The notes beneath the pieces are model-generated. The model was not told the origin of the DNA and did not search any database. It was given only the letters and a program-made list of their open reading frames with translations. From Dasyornis broadbenti (Eukaryota > Chordata > Aves > Passeriformes > Dasyornithidae): 64,000 nt of DNA. A program made the position numbers and the translations under genes. Positions within the stretch are counted from its first letter, which is position 1; each line of letters begins with the position of its first letter. The stretch lies in the NCBI GenBank assembly GCA_013397935.1, contig VZRN01005829.1, positions 62,001 to 126,000 of the forward strand. The letters are read 5' to 3'. This document shows positions 22,127 to 35,159 of the stretch, in pieces.

Positions 22127-25100
22127 CTGAAGATCTCTGAAGATCTGCCATTGGCCATGGATTGGATGTGGTTGGTGGGCCATACGCCACCCCTTACATG
22201 TGCTGCTATCCAGTCATTGGATCTATCTCAATGGTTTGCAGATGGGAAGGAGAAGGAAGGCTCATGGTAGCTATCACTGAACAAACACAGAAGAACTGGT
22301 GAAAACTAGTTAGCAGACCAAGCTGCTTTTAACCCTACTTAGTCTGTATTATTCCAGCATACGTGGCATTATAGGGAATGATACAGTACTTAGAAATATC
22401 TGAGACCAAAAGAAAAAGCCAAACTACTGAGAAAACTTTTGAGGGGCAAAGAAAAGTAGATGAAACACAGAGAGTGGTCAAGGAGACCTGAGTAAATGCC
22501 AGTTCCAAAAGACTACAGGATTTGATGGCATGGATACATTTGTCCACTGTTTTGAAATATGTTTCTTTTGTTGATACTATCATTTAATTATTGAATACAG
22601 AAAAAAGAAAAGGCATTATTAGCAAGGGGTAGTTGAGCAGTATATACCATCCTTCATCTTTCCTGAAAGACTACAAACACCCAGATTGCCTCAGGCACAG
22701 GAATGGTGCTAATACAGAGGGCAGCACAGCTTAGAGAGGGTTCTGACCTAAAAAAGCACTTAAGCATGAAGACTACTGAAAGTCCATTAAAATCAGTAGG
22801 AATCATAAATGTGCCTGGGTTTTGGTGTGCTTAAATACATGCTATGCGCTGAGGAGGTGCTCCCAGGCAGTGAACTCTGAAACACACGAGGGGTCCTACA
22901 AAAAGCAATGGTCCCTCTGCTGGGGATTTATCTTTCATTATTAAATCAGTGTCTTCTGTAAACTGGGGATTACAGTATTTCCCACTTTCTGTCCCTTGTC
23001 TGAAATCAAAGTTTCTCAGGATAGCAGTACTCCTCAAGCATTTAATCTCTGCATAACAACAAACAGACTGGGAGTAGTTTCTGTGTGAGGATTCTCAATG
23101 CTTAAATGAAACGTAACTCTAAGCAGACGTTAACCGAAAAAAACTCCCTGTAGCTCTAACACACCAACATTTTGTTTTGTCATTGAACTTTTATCCTCTG
23201 TAAGTTATTGTGCTGTTTGATTTTTAGTATATGGAGAATTTAGAACACGAAAGTGATCTTCACCTTTGTTTTCACACAGCTTTAATAATAAGCACTGAAC
23301 TGCAGATCTGGTGTGCATGGGAATCAATTCTTATATCCTCACAGCAGTGACTATAAAATATGGAACATAAAATCACACAGCTAGATACTTAGTAATTACA
23401 AATAATTTGTCTTCATCTCCAGCCTTCACAACAAAAGTATTAGTTTAGGCTTAAGGAGCTGAGGTAGAGCAGCAGCTGAGAGATATTTGAGCCCTTTCCA
23501 TCTTTCTAGGTCATGTTTCCATCAATGTCACCCAGTGAATTATTTCTGTTGGCATAAATACAACTAACTTCTATTGTTAATAGTCCCAGTGTTTTTCCAA
23601 CAAATAAAGTATAGAGACAACATTTTAAATTATTTACCAATAGCCGGCTGAATTTAACAACTTTAGGGTTTTTTGAGTGCTAGCCAGCAAGCATAAATAT
23701 AAAGGTACACCCTCCGACAGAAACCAAGGACAGACTGAAATATTGTACTGATCTACCTCAAGCAAAAGCCTGTCTGGACAGTTGTCTGGTTTTTTTGTTT
23801 GTTTGTTTGTTTTTTCTCTATGCCTTCAGGTTTTGCTGCATTACTGGTGGAAATTAGTTCCAGAGGGGAGACTCTTCTCTTGAGAATGTCATCACCTGCC
23901 CCCTCAACAGCACAGAAGCAAAGAGGCATTTCCTCAGAAAACTGGGACCTAAAACATCTTCGAGAGTATCATGAGTTTATTGGCTTGTAGTTTGCAGAGA
24001 ACTCCTTTGGGCTGTAATAACAACTTGTGCTGTCCATAGCTAATTCCTCCCTTGCAAGCATTGTGTGAGAAGCTGTCCTGAATAATGTGCTCCCAATTGT
24101 TCCTTATTCCCAAAAGCTTACTCCAGATCCCAGAACTAGCAAAACAAGCTGCTAGGAAACTTACAATACTTCAACAGCTGAGGAATTTAAATTTGAAGAT
24201 TAGGAATTAGGTTCAGACAAGCTGCATACTGCCACAAAGCAAGAGAGTAACCAATTTCTGTAGAACAAAAACATTTTTAGTGTTCCAACCGTGTCTAAAT
24301 TTTAATAATTGGTGTTGTAAGTAGCACCCCTTTGGCATAGTCCTTGATCGAATGAAGACTCATGAGGTTGACTTACTTTAAGACAAATATAAGTGGAAGT
24401 TGTCGTCTTTTATGTACATCTGCCTGACACAAATACATTTAAGCAGAATTCCTTATTTCTTCCTTTTATTTTTAAATCAAATGTTTCATTAGAAGAACAC
24501 GGTCCTACTGTTCATTTTGTATACCAGTTATTCTGAGTGTGATGTCATTTTAATTAATGATTTTCACAAACGAGTAAACCATAATCAATTAGGGGTATAT
24601 AAAAAAGCATTTTAAAGCCCAAGCAATCACGAAAACTTTTCAGAAAATCAACTCCTTTTCAGTGAATGGTGTATTGATTTTACAGCTTCACATGCGTATT
24701 GTGTCACTTAGAGAAAATGTCTCTTCCAAATGCTTGCCTGCTTTGCAAACACGCATCTGCAAACCTGAATAGTTTGCCAAGGTCTAGCCTAATTTATTTA
24801 CATTACAGATTGTCGACAGCTGTAGGTGGCAATCACCACAGGACCAAAAAAAGGCACTTGAGAGCAAATATAAAATAAAGACTGAAAATGATGTTTGCGT
24901 ACAAGATTAAAATGGGTTGTGAATAAACTGGACTGAAAACCAGATGCAGTACTTGGGATTTATTTTGACTTTTACTGGGTCATTATGAGGGTGAAACAGT
25001 ATCTGCAATCATAGTAAGTTTCACTGCTTTCCTATTTAGGAAGGCTATGGAATTTTAAGAGAGAATTGTGCTTTTTTGAAGATAATGTGACTCCTGTGCT

Positions 25101-25280
25101 CTGTTTGCCTAGGAAATGAATGATTTGATATTCTGTGTGATGGGCACAGAAAGTTCTACATTGGCACGTAACAGCGAGTGTGAGGCTGTCAAGGTGCAGG
25201 TGCAACCCTACTGTGACAGCAAGGACCATCTGGACGATGTTCTTTGTCACGTAGTTTAGTTTTATGTGTCTGGTGAGGAG
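22127..25280. other. unique non-coding DNA
   Basis: No gene or transposon is recognised. A TTTG microsatellite is at about 23794-23810. The stretch at about 24540-24860 lacks repeats and has several homeodomain-like cores, and is discussed as a possible conserved element. Open frames of 60-82 codons look random. Confidence 0.5.
23794..23810. repeat. (TTTG)4 microsatellite
   Basis: Four TTTG units lie within a T-rich stretch. Simple low-complexity sequence. Confidence 0.85.
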
Positions 25281-25314
25281 CACGGAGTTGGACTTGATGA
25301 ACCCTTCCAACCCT
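25281..25314 (+). mobile_element. CR1 LINE, minimal 3' fragment
   Basis: CACGGAGTTGGACTTGATGA followed by ACCCTTCCAACCC resembles the last CR1 block before the tail. Only about 34 bp match and no tail repeat follows, so the call is tentative. Confidence 0.5.
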
Positions 25315-25611
25315 TCCTTGGATACCTTCCACCTTGAGATATTCAAAGGTTTATGCTTAGGGCAACTGAGACAGACTGACTACGGGGATGACAGGGCACA
25401 ATCGGTGGGGCTGTTGCACTTGGCTGAATATCATATTTCACAGCAGCAGAAATTGCTGAGACCAGGAATTTCTCCATGCTGCATGTGGTCAAACCCCGGA
25501 GATTTGAAAGGTCATATACAAAGAGAAAAAGCCCAGACCCCATATGATGGAGATAAGCACTTAAAATGGAAGAAGACATGACACAGATATCTGCTGTAAC
25601 TAAAGGTAGGT
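25315..25611. other. unique non-coding DNA between CR1 pieces
   Basis: Sequence of intermediate GC content carrying overlapping open frames of about 105 codons on both strands (25264-25581 plus, 25343-25663 minus). No protein family is recognisable in either, and the overlap on opposite strands argues for chance. Confidence 0.45.
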
Positions 25612-25909
25612 GGCCTACAGTACCTAGAGGGGACTTACAAGATGGTTGGAGTGGACTTTTCACAAGGGTGTGTTAGTGATAGGACAAGGGGGAATGGTCC
25701 TAAGCTGAAGGAGGGTAAATTTAGATTAGTTATTAGGAAGAAATTCTTCACTGTAACTATGGGGATGCCACATCCTTAGAAGTGTTCAAGACCAGGCTGG
25801 ATGAGGCTCTAAACAGCTTAGTGAAGATGTCCCTGCCCATGGCAGGGAGTTGGAAATAGATGGTCTTTAAGGTCGCTTCCAACCCGGACCGTTCTGTGAT
25901 TCAATGATA
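25612..25909 (+). mobile_element. CR1 LINE fragment, about 300 bp
   Basis: A plus-strand CR1 copy, well preserved. Landmarks are GGCCTACAG, GTGATAGGACAAGGGGGAAT, a GGTAAATTTAGATTAGTTAT block, TTCTTCACTGT, AAGTGTTCAAGACCAGGCTG, GGATGAGGCT, TGTCCCTGCCCATGGCAGGG, TTGGAAATAGATGGTC, TTAAGGTCGCTTCCAACCCG and a TTCTGTGATTCAATGATA tail. The usual block between 'CACTGTAACTATGG' and 'GGATGCC' (the 'cactggaacaggttgcc' part) is missing, so the copy carries an internal deletion of roughly 30-40 bp. Confidence 0.94.
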
Positions 25910-26202
25910 ATTGGGATCAGATATATGAAAGTGGGGCATCACCCATGTGCCAGTTAACGATTCAGGCATTTAAGATATCAGCTATGATGAAATGAGCTAT
26001 TTTTCTCCTATTCAGATTCATCATTTCCCTTCTAGATGTAAGGAGCTACCATAACCTTTCAGTGCTGGTAGATGCTTCTCTGAGGGCATTTTGAGACAGT
26101 TAAAGTTGAGGAGTGGAGCAAGGTGGATGAGGTGCTCCAAAGAGGAACTCCTCAGTATCACAGCTGGAGGGTAAAAGAAAAATGAGTATAATTGACTCTT
26201 TC

Positions 26203-26228
26203 TCTGCATACCAAATCTGCATACCAAA
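26203..26228. repeat. 13 bp tandem duplication
   Basis: TCTGCATACCAAA occurs twice in direct succession, exactly. A recent small slippage duplication is the simplest explanation. Confidence 0.9.
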
Positions 26229-28108
26229 TTGTGAAGATAAGTGTCTATGCTATACTGTGGCTTGACAAGTAAAAAAACCTCACGTGAGCTCTTCTGGTTC
26301 TCACTTCTGGTAAGGGACAGAGCTGCAGGCTTAAAGCAAGGGTTAGCTTTGAGCCGTGTTAGAGAATTATATCGTTGGAGGGTTGGGTTTTTTTGCAGAA
26401 CATGCAGTTTTGAAACCATACCACTCAACTTCCATGGTCCCTTTTTTTCCTCTCTCTTAGCCTCACAATATAGGCTTTATTCTCTTCTCACTTTTTTTTC
26501 TGCTTTAATGCAAAATGTAACTCTGCAGTCTTTGGCGGGCTCATTCCTGAGTTACACTCTGGAGCAATGAAGTGAATGACAACCCAATATGAAACATACG
26601 ATTGTGCAGAGTGAATTCCATATTGGCCTGCACCCTGCATAATTGCCTTGAAGTCAATCTAAGCCATGTAAGCTATTGCAGAATTTTTTACATGAAAGAA
26701 AAAAGGAGAATGAAAGAGCCCATGTCTAGCATTGTGTTTTATCCCAAGCCAAATGCGTAGACAGCTTGCACTTGCCAGCCTTCTCAGAAAGAGCCTAAAG
26801 GGACCTGTTTGCCAACATTTGATTCCCTGGCAGCAAGCTTTTTGTATTTCCATTAATTAGCCAGCTAAGGGTGTTTGCTGTTTCTCTGGAATACTCTAGC
26901 CCAGGGCAGACTCTATGGACAGACATCAGAAAAAAGCCACTGACTCCATAGAAATCCATTGAAGAGTTCCATCCTCATCGCTTGGAGGATTGGAACAGAT
27001 GCACTGAAGAGAGGAATCCAGGAACCCAGACTTTTATGTATGGTTTTATCAGAGCTTAACAATCCTGTAGTGGCATTTGTTTGACTTGCCAAGCAGAAGG
27101 CAATGGTTTCATCTGTACCAGGCACTCAGGCAGAGCAGCTTGTTAGATACCATAAACAAATATGCTGCAATGAAAGCATACTTTAATTTGTTAGAAGCAG
27201 GGCTGATTTTGTGTCAGAAAAGTCTGAAATATCAGCGCTGATTTGATGCAAGATGCAGACATCTCGTTCCACAGAACAGGAGCTGAACTGCTGAACTGGC
27301 ACCCAACTGTACTCTGCTGTTTGTGACATGGAAATTGAAATGTCCTGTCAAATGATCTTGAAGAACACAAGCTGAACGTTATATTTAAGAAAAAAAAAAA
27401 ATTAAAAATTGCAATTTTGGTTTTTGTTTATGAGAAACTAATTCTCTCTAGGACATTAAATATTGTACATTGAAACATAGAAAGCGATATATACCCGGAA
27501 TAAAAATTTGCAGAATTTTTTCGCAAAACTGCCAAAATGACTGTGAAACTTCTTCCAAGGTTCAGACCCTTAAAAACTGCCAAATCAAGCAAGCCTATTA
27601 AATCCACTAAATTTCTCCAAAAATCAGGAAAGTTCTTGAATTTCAGGAAAACAGTAGGTTGCTCCCTACACTGGGAAAGAACACCTGCTAACATTAATGA
27701 TATGCCTGTGCTATCAGGTTTTCAGTGACTGTTACCTGGACAGCCATGTTCCCTGCAGAGGAAAAAATAGAGAAAAAAATCACATCTTGAAAGATTCAGA
27801 ATCTCTTAAAAATAACTGGAGTGAAATGGCAGTTTCTAAAAGATGCATTTAAAACAATAATAAAGAGAGAAAAATTATTCTGGTCCAGGTCTTCCCATTG
27901 GTCCTCTGAGAAAAGGATGTGCTCAGTATTCTGTATATCTGGTTCCAAAGGAGAAAAGGATCTACTGACTTTGTAACAAAATCTACTTTCCTCTGCATGC
28001 ACACTTTCAAATACCTGCCATTTTTTCCTAGTAATCAGATATTCAATCTAAAGATGCTTTTTAATTCATCAAAGGAGGACAGATCATTGCTTGGGGCAAA
28101 TTGTTTTG

Positions 28109-28133
28109 ATTTGATGCAAACTTTGCATCAAAT
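28109..28133. repeat. 25 bp palindrome with single-base centre
   Basis: ATTTGATGCAAA, then C, then TTTGCATCAAAT: two perfect 12 bp arms around one base. Each arm contains ATGCAAA or TTTGCAT, close to the octamer core bound by POU proteins. Function is unknown. Confidence 0.85.
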
Positions 28134-31100
28134 TATTGCAATCTTGATGTCAGCTGTTCCAATAAATATCATACTATCATAAATTTACCACAGCTGAGGA
28201 CTGGTTTATTGCAATTTTTTTATTCTTTTTCTTTTTTTTTCTCCTTTAAGGAATTTTACAGGCAAGAGTGAATTCCAAACTACAACAAACAATCACATAA
28301 CTTTGTGAGAACAGCAATTTTCAGAACAATAAACACCCTATTTCAAATAGGAGGAGTTAACATTATTTCACCTTATTGTGCATCTATCTGAGAGATGGAG
28401 GTGAAAAGCAATACACAGACGCATACCCCATAACAGGTCAATGGACCAACTAGTATTTTGACTTTGACAGTGACCTGTAAAAGTGCTTCCAAAGGAGATC
28501 TAAGACCTTCATGACACATTTAGTGAAATACTATGTGCACAAATGGAAATTTCCCTTATTCTTATCATATTGTGGATTGAAAAGTATGTTTTTGACATAG
28601 AACGGGTGCATGAAATCAATAGAGACCAATTAGCAACCACCCAAGACCCATTCAAGATAAAACATTAAAATTAATTGGCTTTGATTTAAAAGTAATTTGT
28701 ATCAATTAAAAAAAAAAAATTGAATTTCAAAGCTTTAAATCCTAGAAAAAACAGTCAGTAAAAAATAAAATTTTATTAAACTCTTTAATGGCCACTTAAC
28801 CCTAAGTATTGTTTGTCTTTCTACACTTAATTTTCCTTCCCTTTGAATGTGCTGTATCAGCAACACCCTCCTTTGATGACTACCAGAGTCCTGTCCCTCA
28901 AGTCTGGCTGAGGTTGCAGAAACCTTTATCAAGTTCAGGGACGATGGCCTGAGAGAAATCACCAAGCCTTTTGATCTTTTTAATTGTTCTTCTTTTTTAT
29001 CTAAGATTTAACTGAGCTTTGTTTCAGAGTAGTGGACTGTGAAACTAGGATAGGAAGATTAGACTTTGCTGGGAAAAATATATGTATGAAATATTACTAT
29101 GACAAGGTTGTGTGGTTAGCTTGTGATGTGTGAAATGAAATCCCTACTCAATGTGCCTAGGCAATGCAATTAGTGCTATCCTGGTCAGGGATTTCATGTT
29201 AGAAATGAAAAGATTTGTCCTGAAAAGCAAGTACCACCCTAAAAAATTACAAAATAATAAAAAAACATCCTTAAGAGATCCACTCTGATTTATCATTTTT
29301 ATGCATTTATACTGAGTTAAAGTGAAGAGCCATTTTCAAAAACCTTTTTGTAGCTAAGTTCTGAATACCTAGTAAATTCCTGATCAGAATAGTAAATGTA
29401 GAAAATAATGAACTTGGTCTGAGTCACTTTGCAGAGATGGGAAAATTCAAGGTGACTAGGAGATTCCCATTCAACTCTTTGAGTAGAATATACCATCTTA
29501 AAAAGGAAAAAAAATACCACAGTAGAGGAATTTTTAATTATAACCTGCCAAAAACGAAAAAACAACAACAAAAGCAGCAAAAATCTGCCCCATACCAAAT
29601 GGAAAAAATAAAAAAACAAAACCTTGAACTTTCTCCCAGACAAAGCAAAACACAAAGTACCAGGCTGAAATTATTTTATCCTGGAGAGAGAAACAAAACT
29701 GACACATTTCCCCTGCTGAAAATATGAATTTTGTTTCTTCCCTTCCAATGATGATATGCAATCTTGTTTTCGTGTTTTATTCCAATTTACAACAAAGGAA
29801 AATTCTTTCAAAAATGGAGCTGGTGGAAAACCAGCAGCGAAGCACTGCCTTCAGAAACCATACAAACAGGTCACTGAGACTGAAGTGGACAGGCTGATTT
29901 AGCAGTTAGTCGTTTTCATGACCTTAATATTATTTAGGATAGAGCTACATATTCCTGGCTTCAGGGTTTGAGTGGTTCATAAAGTTTTGTTCTACCCATG
30001 CACAGACATGAAACCCATATTTACAACATTATGTCCTTTCTGTAAATAGTTTAAAATGAGATAAAAGTATTAAAGGCTTCTATTAATTTAAGCCCGTGTC
30101 AGAAATGGGCCTGAATCAATTTTCGGATGAAAACAGTACAGAGACTGCACATGGTAGTAAAGCGCATGGACTCAGGAAGGTTCCTAGGCACTGGAGTGTG
30201 TTGCCAGGTCATTAAGCTGTTAACATGCTCTTTGGCATGAATTTTGCCAGCCTTTCTGTAAAATTCCCCGAGAGAGTTTGGTTGTCAAAATATTCTAAAG
30301 GTGGTTCCCAATAGTCAGTTTCTACATAGCCTCTTTGTATCTAAAGCCAAGTCATGGTACTTAGCCTCAGTGTCAGGAAACATTTCTGGGCATGTTCAAT
30401 TTACTAGAAGCCAAAATATCCTGGATTTTGGCTGTCCAGATGTGTTGTGAGTTCCCTGCTTGTGTTCACAAGGATGTGAAGAAAACACCAGGTTAGTATG
30501 ATTATTTCTGGCTGAAAACATAAATGAGTCAGAATGTATGATAAAAATCAAATTAAAAATTCTTTAAACACTGAAAGCATGATTGAAATTGGGGTCACCA
30601 AAAGCTGAATCTCCCCTTGACTCAGTCCCTATGGCAGTCTAGAAGGACACAGTCAGAGAAATATCCATAAGCAAAGAAGTAAATCAGAAATCCATGCTGG
30701 AACTGGTCTAGAAAGGAGCTGTGTATTCCAAGTTTGTCAGAACATCTTGAAATACTAGCTGGAATGAATAATTTCATTTAGACAGTTAAGGTTAGATGGA
30801 GAGAAAATGTACTTCAGTCAGGATAAAGGGTAATTTTTTGTACTGTGTAGGTGATGCATTTCTGTGCCTACATGTTTTTATTGTTGTCAGTGACATAAAA
30901 TGAAAAAAATAAACAACCAGGAAACCATAATACAGATTCCTAGAAAGATAAATTAAATTCTCTTTGCTTTAAAATTTTTAAATGCAACATCATCCTACCT
31001 GTTTCTTTTGCAGAGTCTTCTCAGACACCGAAAATATAAATTATCTAATAAAAAGAATGTTTACTGTATATTGCCTAGCTCAGGAGACCTCTTATTCTTA

Positions 31101-31403
31101 TTAAAATATACAAGTGCATTATTGCCACAAATAATTCCAACTTATTAGAAGTTTAAAGAGCAACGTTATCTTTAAATTAATACAATTGCATTGTCTGTTT
31201 GGACTCTTTGCACCTGTAACTAGATCTCAGGGATGGTGTTGAACCTAACACAAACTGTTCTCCATCTTGACTGGGTCTTACAGATGCTATCAAAATAACT
31301 ATTATCAAGAAGGAAAAAATAGCAATATTTTTTAGATTCATTGAAGCTGAAAAGAAAGTAATGAGATAAAAAAGGCAGGGGCAGGTGTCTGAAAAAATTA
31401 ATT

Positions 31404-31556
31404 GAATCATAGAATCATAGAAGTGGACACCTCCCACTAGACCAGGTTGCTCAGAGCCACACCCAGCCTGGCCTTGAACTCCCAGGAATGGGTCATCCAA
31501 ATCTTCTCTGGGCAACCTGTGCCAGTGTAGAAACACTACCCTCACAGTAAAATTTA
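31404..31556 (-). mobile_element. CR1 LINE fragment, antisense
   Basis: The plus strand starts with a doubled GAATCATAGAATCATAGAA, the reverse of a CR1 tail, followed by the CACTAGACCAGGTTGCTCAG, AGCCACACCCAGCCTGGCCT and GGGCAACCTGTGCCAGTGT blocks. The part that normally lies between the tail and the 'CTCCCACTAGACC' block (GTTGGAAGGGAC... region) is missing, indicating an internal deletion of about 40-50 bp. An overlapping 122-codon minus-strand open frame is a by-product. Confidence 0.93.
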
Positions 31557-32454
31557 CAAGGAGGAATATCTGGTTGACAAAAGATTACAAACCTTAGTCT
31601 AATACAGGTTCCTACTGTGGCATATTTACCACATAACTGAACAGATCTTTCCTAAATAAATATTTGCTATTTTGTGACCTTTTCTTTCTTTCCATTCCCA
31701 TTTCCCTTAAATTATCACTCTAAAATACCACTTTAAATATATCAAAGGGTCTCTCAGCAATCTAATAGGTTATAGCTACATATTGAAGAAAGGAAAGATT
31801 GACTCGAAAGGGAAAGTAATTTCTTAGAAGTTCTACTCTGTAAGAATTTTGTGTCTGCCAAGAGTTTAAAAATTGATACTTACTCAATGGAAATTGTTAT
31901 TATGCAAAGAATAAAAGATCCTAGCAATAGTTTGTTGTTGGTATCTTAATTACATTTTTTGTACTTTGCAAACAAGTCTTTTGAACATGTAAACTATAGC
32001 TAGCTGAAATGCTTTTGATTCAAACTATATTCAAAAGAATTGAGCACTAAATAAAAACTCTTTGTTTGCTCTTTTATTTTTTCCAAAAATTATCAGCTTT
32101 TTCTTAGGGGAAAAAAAAAAAATCACTCCAAAAGGCTAACAGTTAAAAAATGTTGATTTTTCAAGACCTGAAATGGTTTTGATTGTCTCTACTGTATCTC
32201 AGGAAAATCACCATTCAAGCCACCAGTCTCGCAGGGTCATTTCCAGCAAAATGTCTATCAGTCCTATGACTAGCAATAAATATAATTCATCTTCCCACTG
32301 TCTCTTGATCTTTTCCATACCTTTTCTCTCCTGTAACCCCTGTCGGAGGCGTTCACGTCAGTGAGTCACATGGGAAAGCCTTGTTGGGTATATGCTAAAC
32401 CCCATATAAAATAAACTTCAACAGTTAAGGTCTCTGTAAGGACAATGCAAGTCC
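31557..32454. other. unique AT-rich non-coding DNA
   Basis: No gene, RNA or transposon is recognised in this 0.9 kb stretch. Confidence 0.55.
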
Positions 32455-32543
32455 TAGAATCATAGAATGGTTTGTGTTGGAAGGGACCTTAAAGCTCATC
32501 TAGTTCCAACTCCATACCACGGGCAAGGACGCCACCCGCTAGT
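32455..32543 (-). mobile_element. CR1 LINE 3' fragment, antisense
   Basis: TAGAATCATAGAATGGTTTG, TGTTGGAAGGGACCTTAAAG, CTCATCTAGTTCCAACTCC and ACGGGCAAGGACGCCACCCG are the reverse complement of the CR1 3' terminus, tail first. Only about 90 bp are present, the rest being lost to 5' truncation. It is well preserved, suggesting a moderately young insertion. Confidence 0.93.
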
Positions 32544-35159
32544 CTTTTGTGTATAGGTGACTGCTGAAATTGTCTGCAGGTCCCATCACCTGAATAACAC
32601 GCAGCAAATAGGTTTCAATGTCTTCACTGAGTCAGAAATACACGTCTGCTTGATGAATTCTGCAGTTGTAGAAATCACAATGAATTATACAAATAGCAAC
32701 AGAAGCCTCCCAGACTTCACGACTTGCAAGGAAGTCTTAAGATTAATCTGTTTAATTTATTCTAGTATTCTGTCAGACCTACAAGTAAACCATAATACTG
32801 CCTTGTAAATACTTACTTATTGTAAACCCCACTGAATTAATATTGCTTGCCATATTGATGTACTTTCCATTTCTCCTGTGTGCTCATTATAATGGTTTGA
32901 GTGTGGAAATAAGATTTGTTGAGATCTTTTTTCATGATCCCCAGTCCTGAATTTGGATCAAAGTATGCTAGGTCTGTTTTATAGTTACTTCAACAAGTAC
33001 TGAATATTAACAAAATGTGCAGGTGACTCCTGCAATTTTCATCCCTTTCATTTTAAGTAAAGCTGTCCTCATCATGTAAGTTGGATAAAAGATTATTTCT
33101 TTTCTTTCAGGTAAATAGTCTGAATTTCCTGAAATGGGTGCCAGAGATGAAAAAAACACAACAAAAAAACCTGTTAACACAACAAGAATTACAAGTGAAC
33201 CACTCATGAAAAAAAATGGCTTGTTTGTAACTTGTGAATTGTATGTTTTCAGATTAAGCATTTGAAGGCATCAAGTCCATGACAAAATTACCAATGTGCA
33301 CTCGGTAATGTTCATGGTCTTAAAGAAAACTCACAGTCTAGTAAAGTAAGCTTCTGGATCTATGATAATATGGAGTGGGGGGCTGGACAGACAGACTTAT
33401 TTTTATTTTTTATAGGTCAAATTATGATATAATCCTTCATACTATGCATTCCTGAGGTCACTCACAATCTGGAGCAGATTTTTAACTCATGCTGAAAGGT
33501 TTAACATCCCAGTGCTACTTCCCTGGGCCTCACTACCTTTACCTTTTTAGCATTCAGGCTTTGGTTTTTAGCTAGTCACCTCATGTTTTCATTTTTGTTT
33601 ATTAGCATTGCAAATGTGTTTATAGTACAAAGCTTACTACTCCTAACACTGTGTTTCATGATTGTCTCTAAGGTATCTATAATTATGTGAAAACAAACTT
33701 CTTCTAACAATTCTTGTTTTGTGAACATACAACATTTTTTGAAACAGAAGATTCCAAAGGCGCTAATGTCTTTTGAGTGATTTTTGCATTACACATTTTG
33801 CAGCATACCTTGTTTTGTGTTGCAGAAAGATAGGATTGTCTTTTCATTTAATACGTATATTTTTAAGACGCATGAATGCATAAGGGAAAAACATAGGTTT
33901 TGTGTAATTATCTGCTGTTTTAAGTTGTGTACGGGTCTAAGTTTTAAATACCACTGAAAGATTATTTCCCATGGCATGTTGCCTGAAGTACATTTTGTTT
34001 TGTATGCAGATTTAAATAAACATCTTGTTTTTCCCCCTGTAGTTTTTTAAGGAGTTGCCAGAATTCCTAACAAAATGTTTTCACCTCTCTCTAAAGTTGT
34101 GAATATTTACAGAGCAGCCAAAATAGCAATAGAGAATTTACTGCAGTAAAAAACAAAGCTATAGCATTGTTATTATAAATGAAAATATATTGGTTAAAAG
34201 GTCTGACTGAAATAAAGGCTCCTAATGTAAAAGTTTTATTTTATCTAAGATTAAAATAAAAAACAAACAAAAAACCATAAATATCATTATGGATACTATA
34301 AACAAAGAAAATATAGCTGTGAGAAAAAAAATCCTACATCACACCTTGAAAAGCAAAATGGTGGTGTTCATCTGATGATAAAAAGCAGATAGATGATTTA
34401 GACCCATACACCATTGTTGTTATGTTACCAGACTACTTAGAAAAAATTAAAATAGAGAAAATATATATGGGAACTTGGTTTGGTAGATAATGCTTGCCTG
34501 CCAAGTCAGGGGCTGTTTAAAGGTCTCTTGAAACCGGGACATTGGATCATTTTCTAAGAAACTATTTGAAATAGTAGTACGTCTCTGTCTCCCTCTTATC
34601 AGCCAAGCCTTGATTAAAGAGTTTGTGTGTGTTTTAAAATTATTCAGGAAAATGAAACAACTCATATTTTCGAGAGGTGATCTAAAATCCACTGAAGCCT
34701 CTGAAAAGATTTAAATGATCCTTGGGTGAGGCAGTAGATGGCTGATTCAGTGACTCATCCAGTCTGTCTAATGCTCCAGACTAATCTTACTCGACTTACT
34801 GTCTGTTTTCCTTTCTGAGGATTGGAGTTTGCATAATTACAGCTGAAGGTAACCAGAATGACAAATCATGACATTTCTTGAAAGTCTTGAACTGAGTGTT
34901 GTAATTTAGTAAAAATAAAGAAGTCATGAGATCCCGCTCATACTCTGTGTGGTTCCCAGAGCGGTAACCAGGAGGAACAGAATAAGATTATTTTCCCAAT
35001 TCCACTGCTTATCTGCTTTATACTAAGCAGGCCTTACAGTGGTGGCCACTGTAGTCATATTGAGGATTTTTATTTGTTTTGGGGTATTTTTTCTCTATGT
35101 AGACACTAAAGGACCTGCTATCCTTCTGTTTTTTCTGCAGTTTGGTGTTAAGCTGTCTT
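32544..35159. other. unique AT-rich non-coding DNA
   Basis: About 2.6 kb with no gene or transposon recognised. The open frames (60-84 codons) have no recognisable domain. The interval 33560-34340 is strongly AT-rich. Confidence 0.5.

Larger units (their letters stand above)
25910..31403. other. unique AT-rich non-coding DNA
   Basis: About 5.5 kb without a recognisable gene or transposon. It holds a 13 bp tandem duplication at 26203-26228 and a 25 bp palindrome at 28109-28133. The longest open frames (135 codons at 26021-26428 minus, 112 codons at 29317-29655 minus) have no recognisable domains; the latter is rich in F, L and K, as AT-rich DNA gives. Confidence 0.5.

Noticed and set aside
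26021..26570. Overlapping 135-codon (minus) and 109-codon (plus) frames
   Set aside because: They overlap on opposite strands, show no family motif, and are of a size expected by chance somewhere in 64 kb.
29317..29761. F/L/V-rich minus-strand frames resembling membrane proteins
   Set aside because: The hydrophobic composition comes from A-rich plus-strand sequence (many AAA codons read in reverse as TTT). No conserved pattern is present.
31177..31545. 122-codon minus-strand frame
   Set aside because: Its first part is CR1 sequence at 31404-31545, and the remainder has no recognisable domain.
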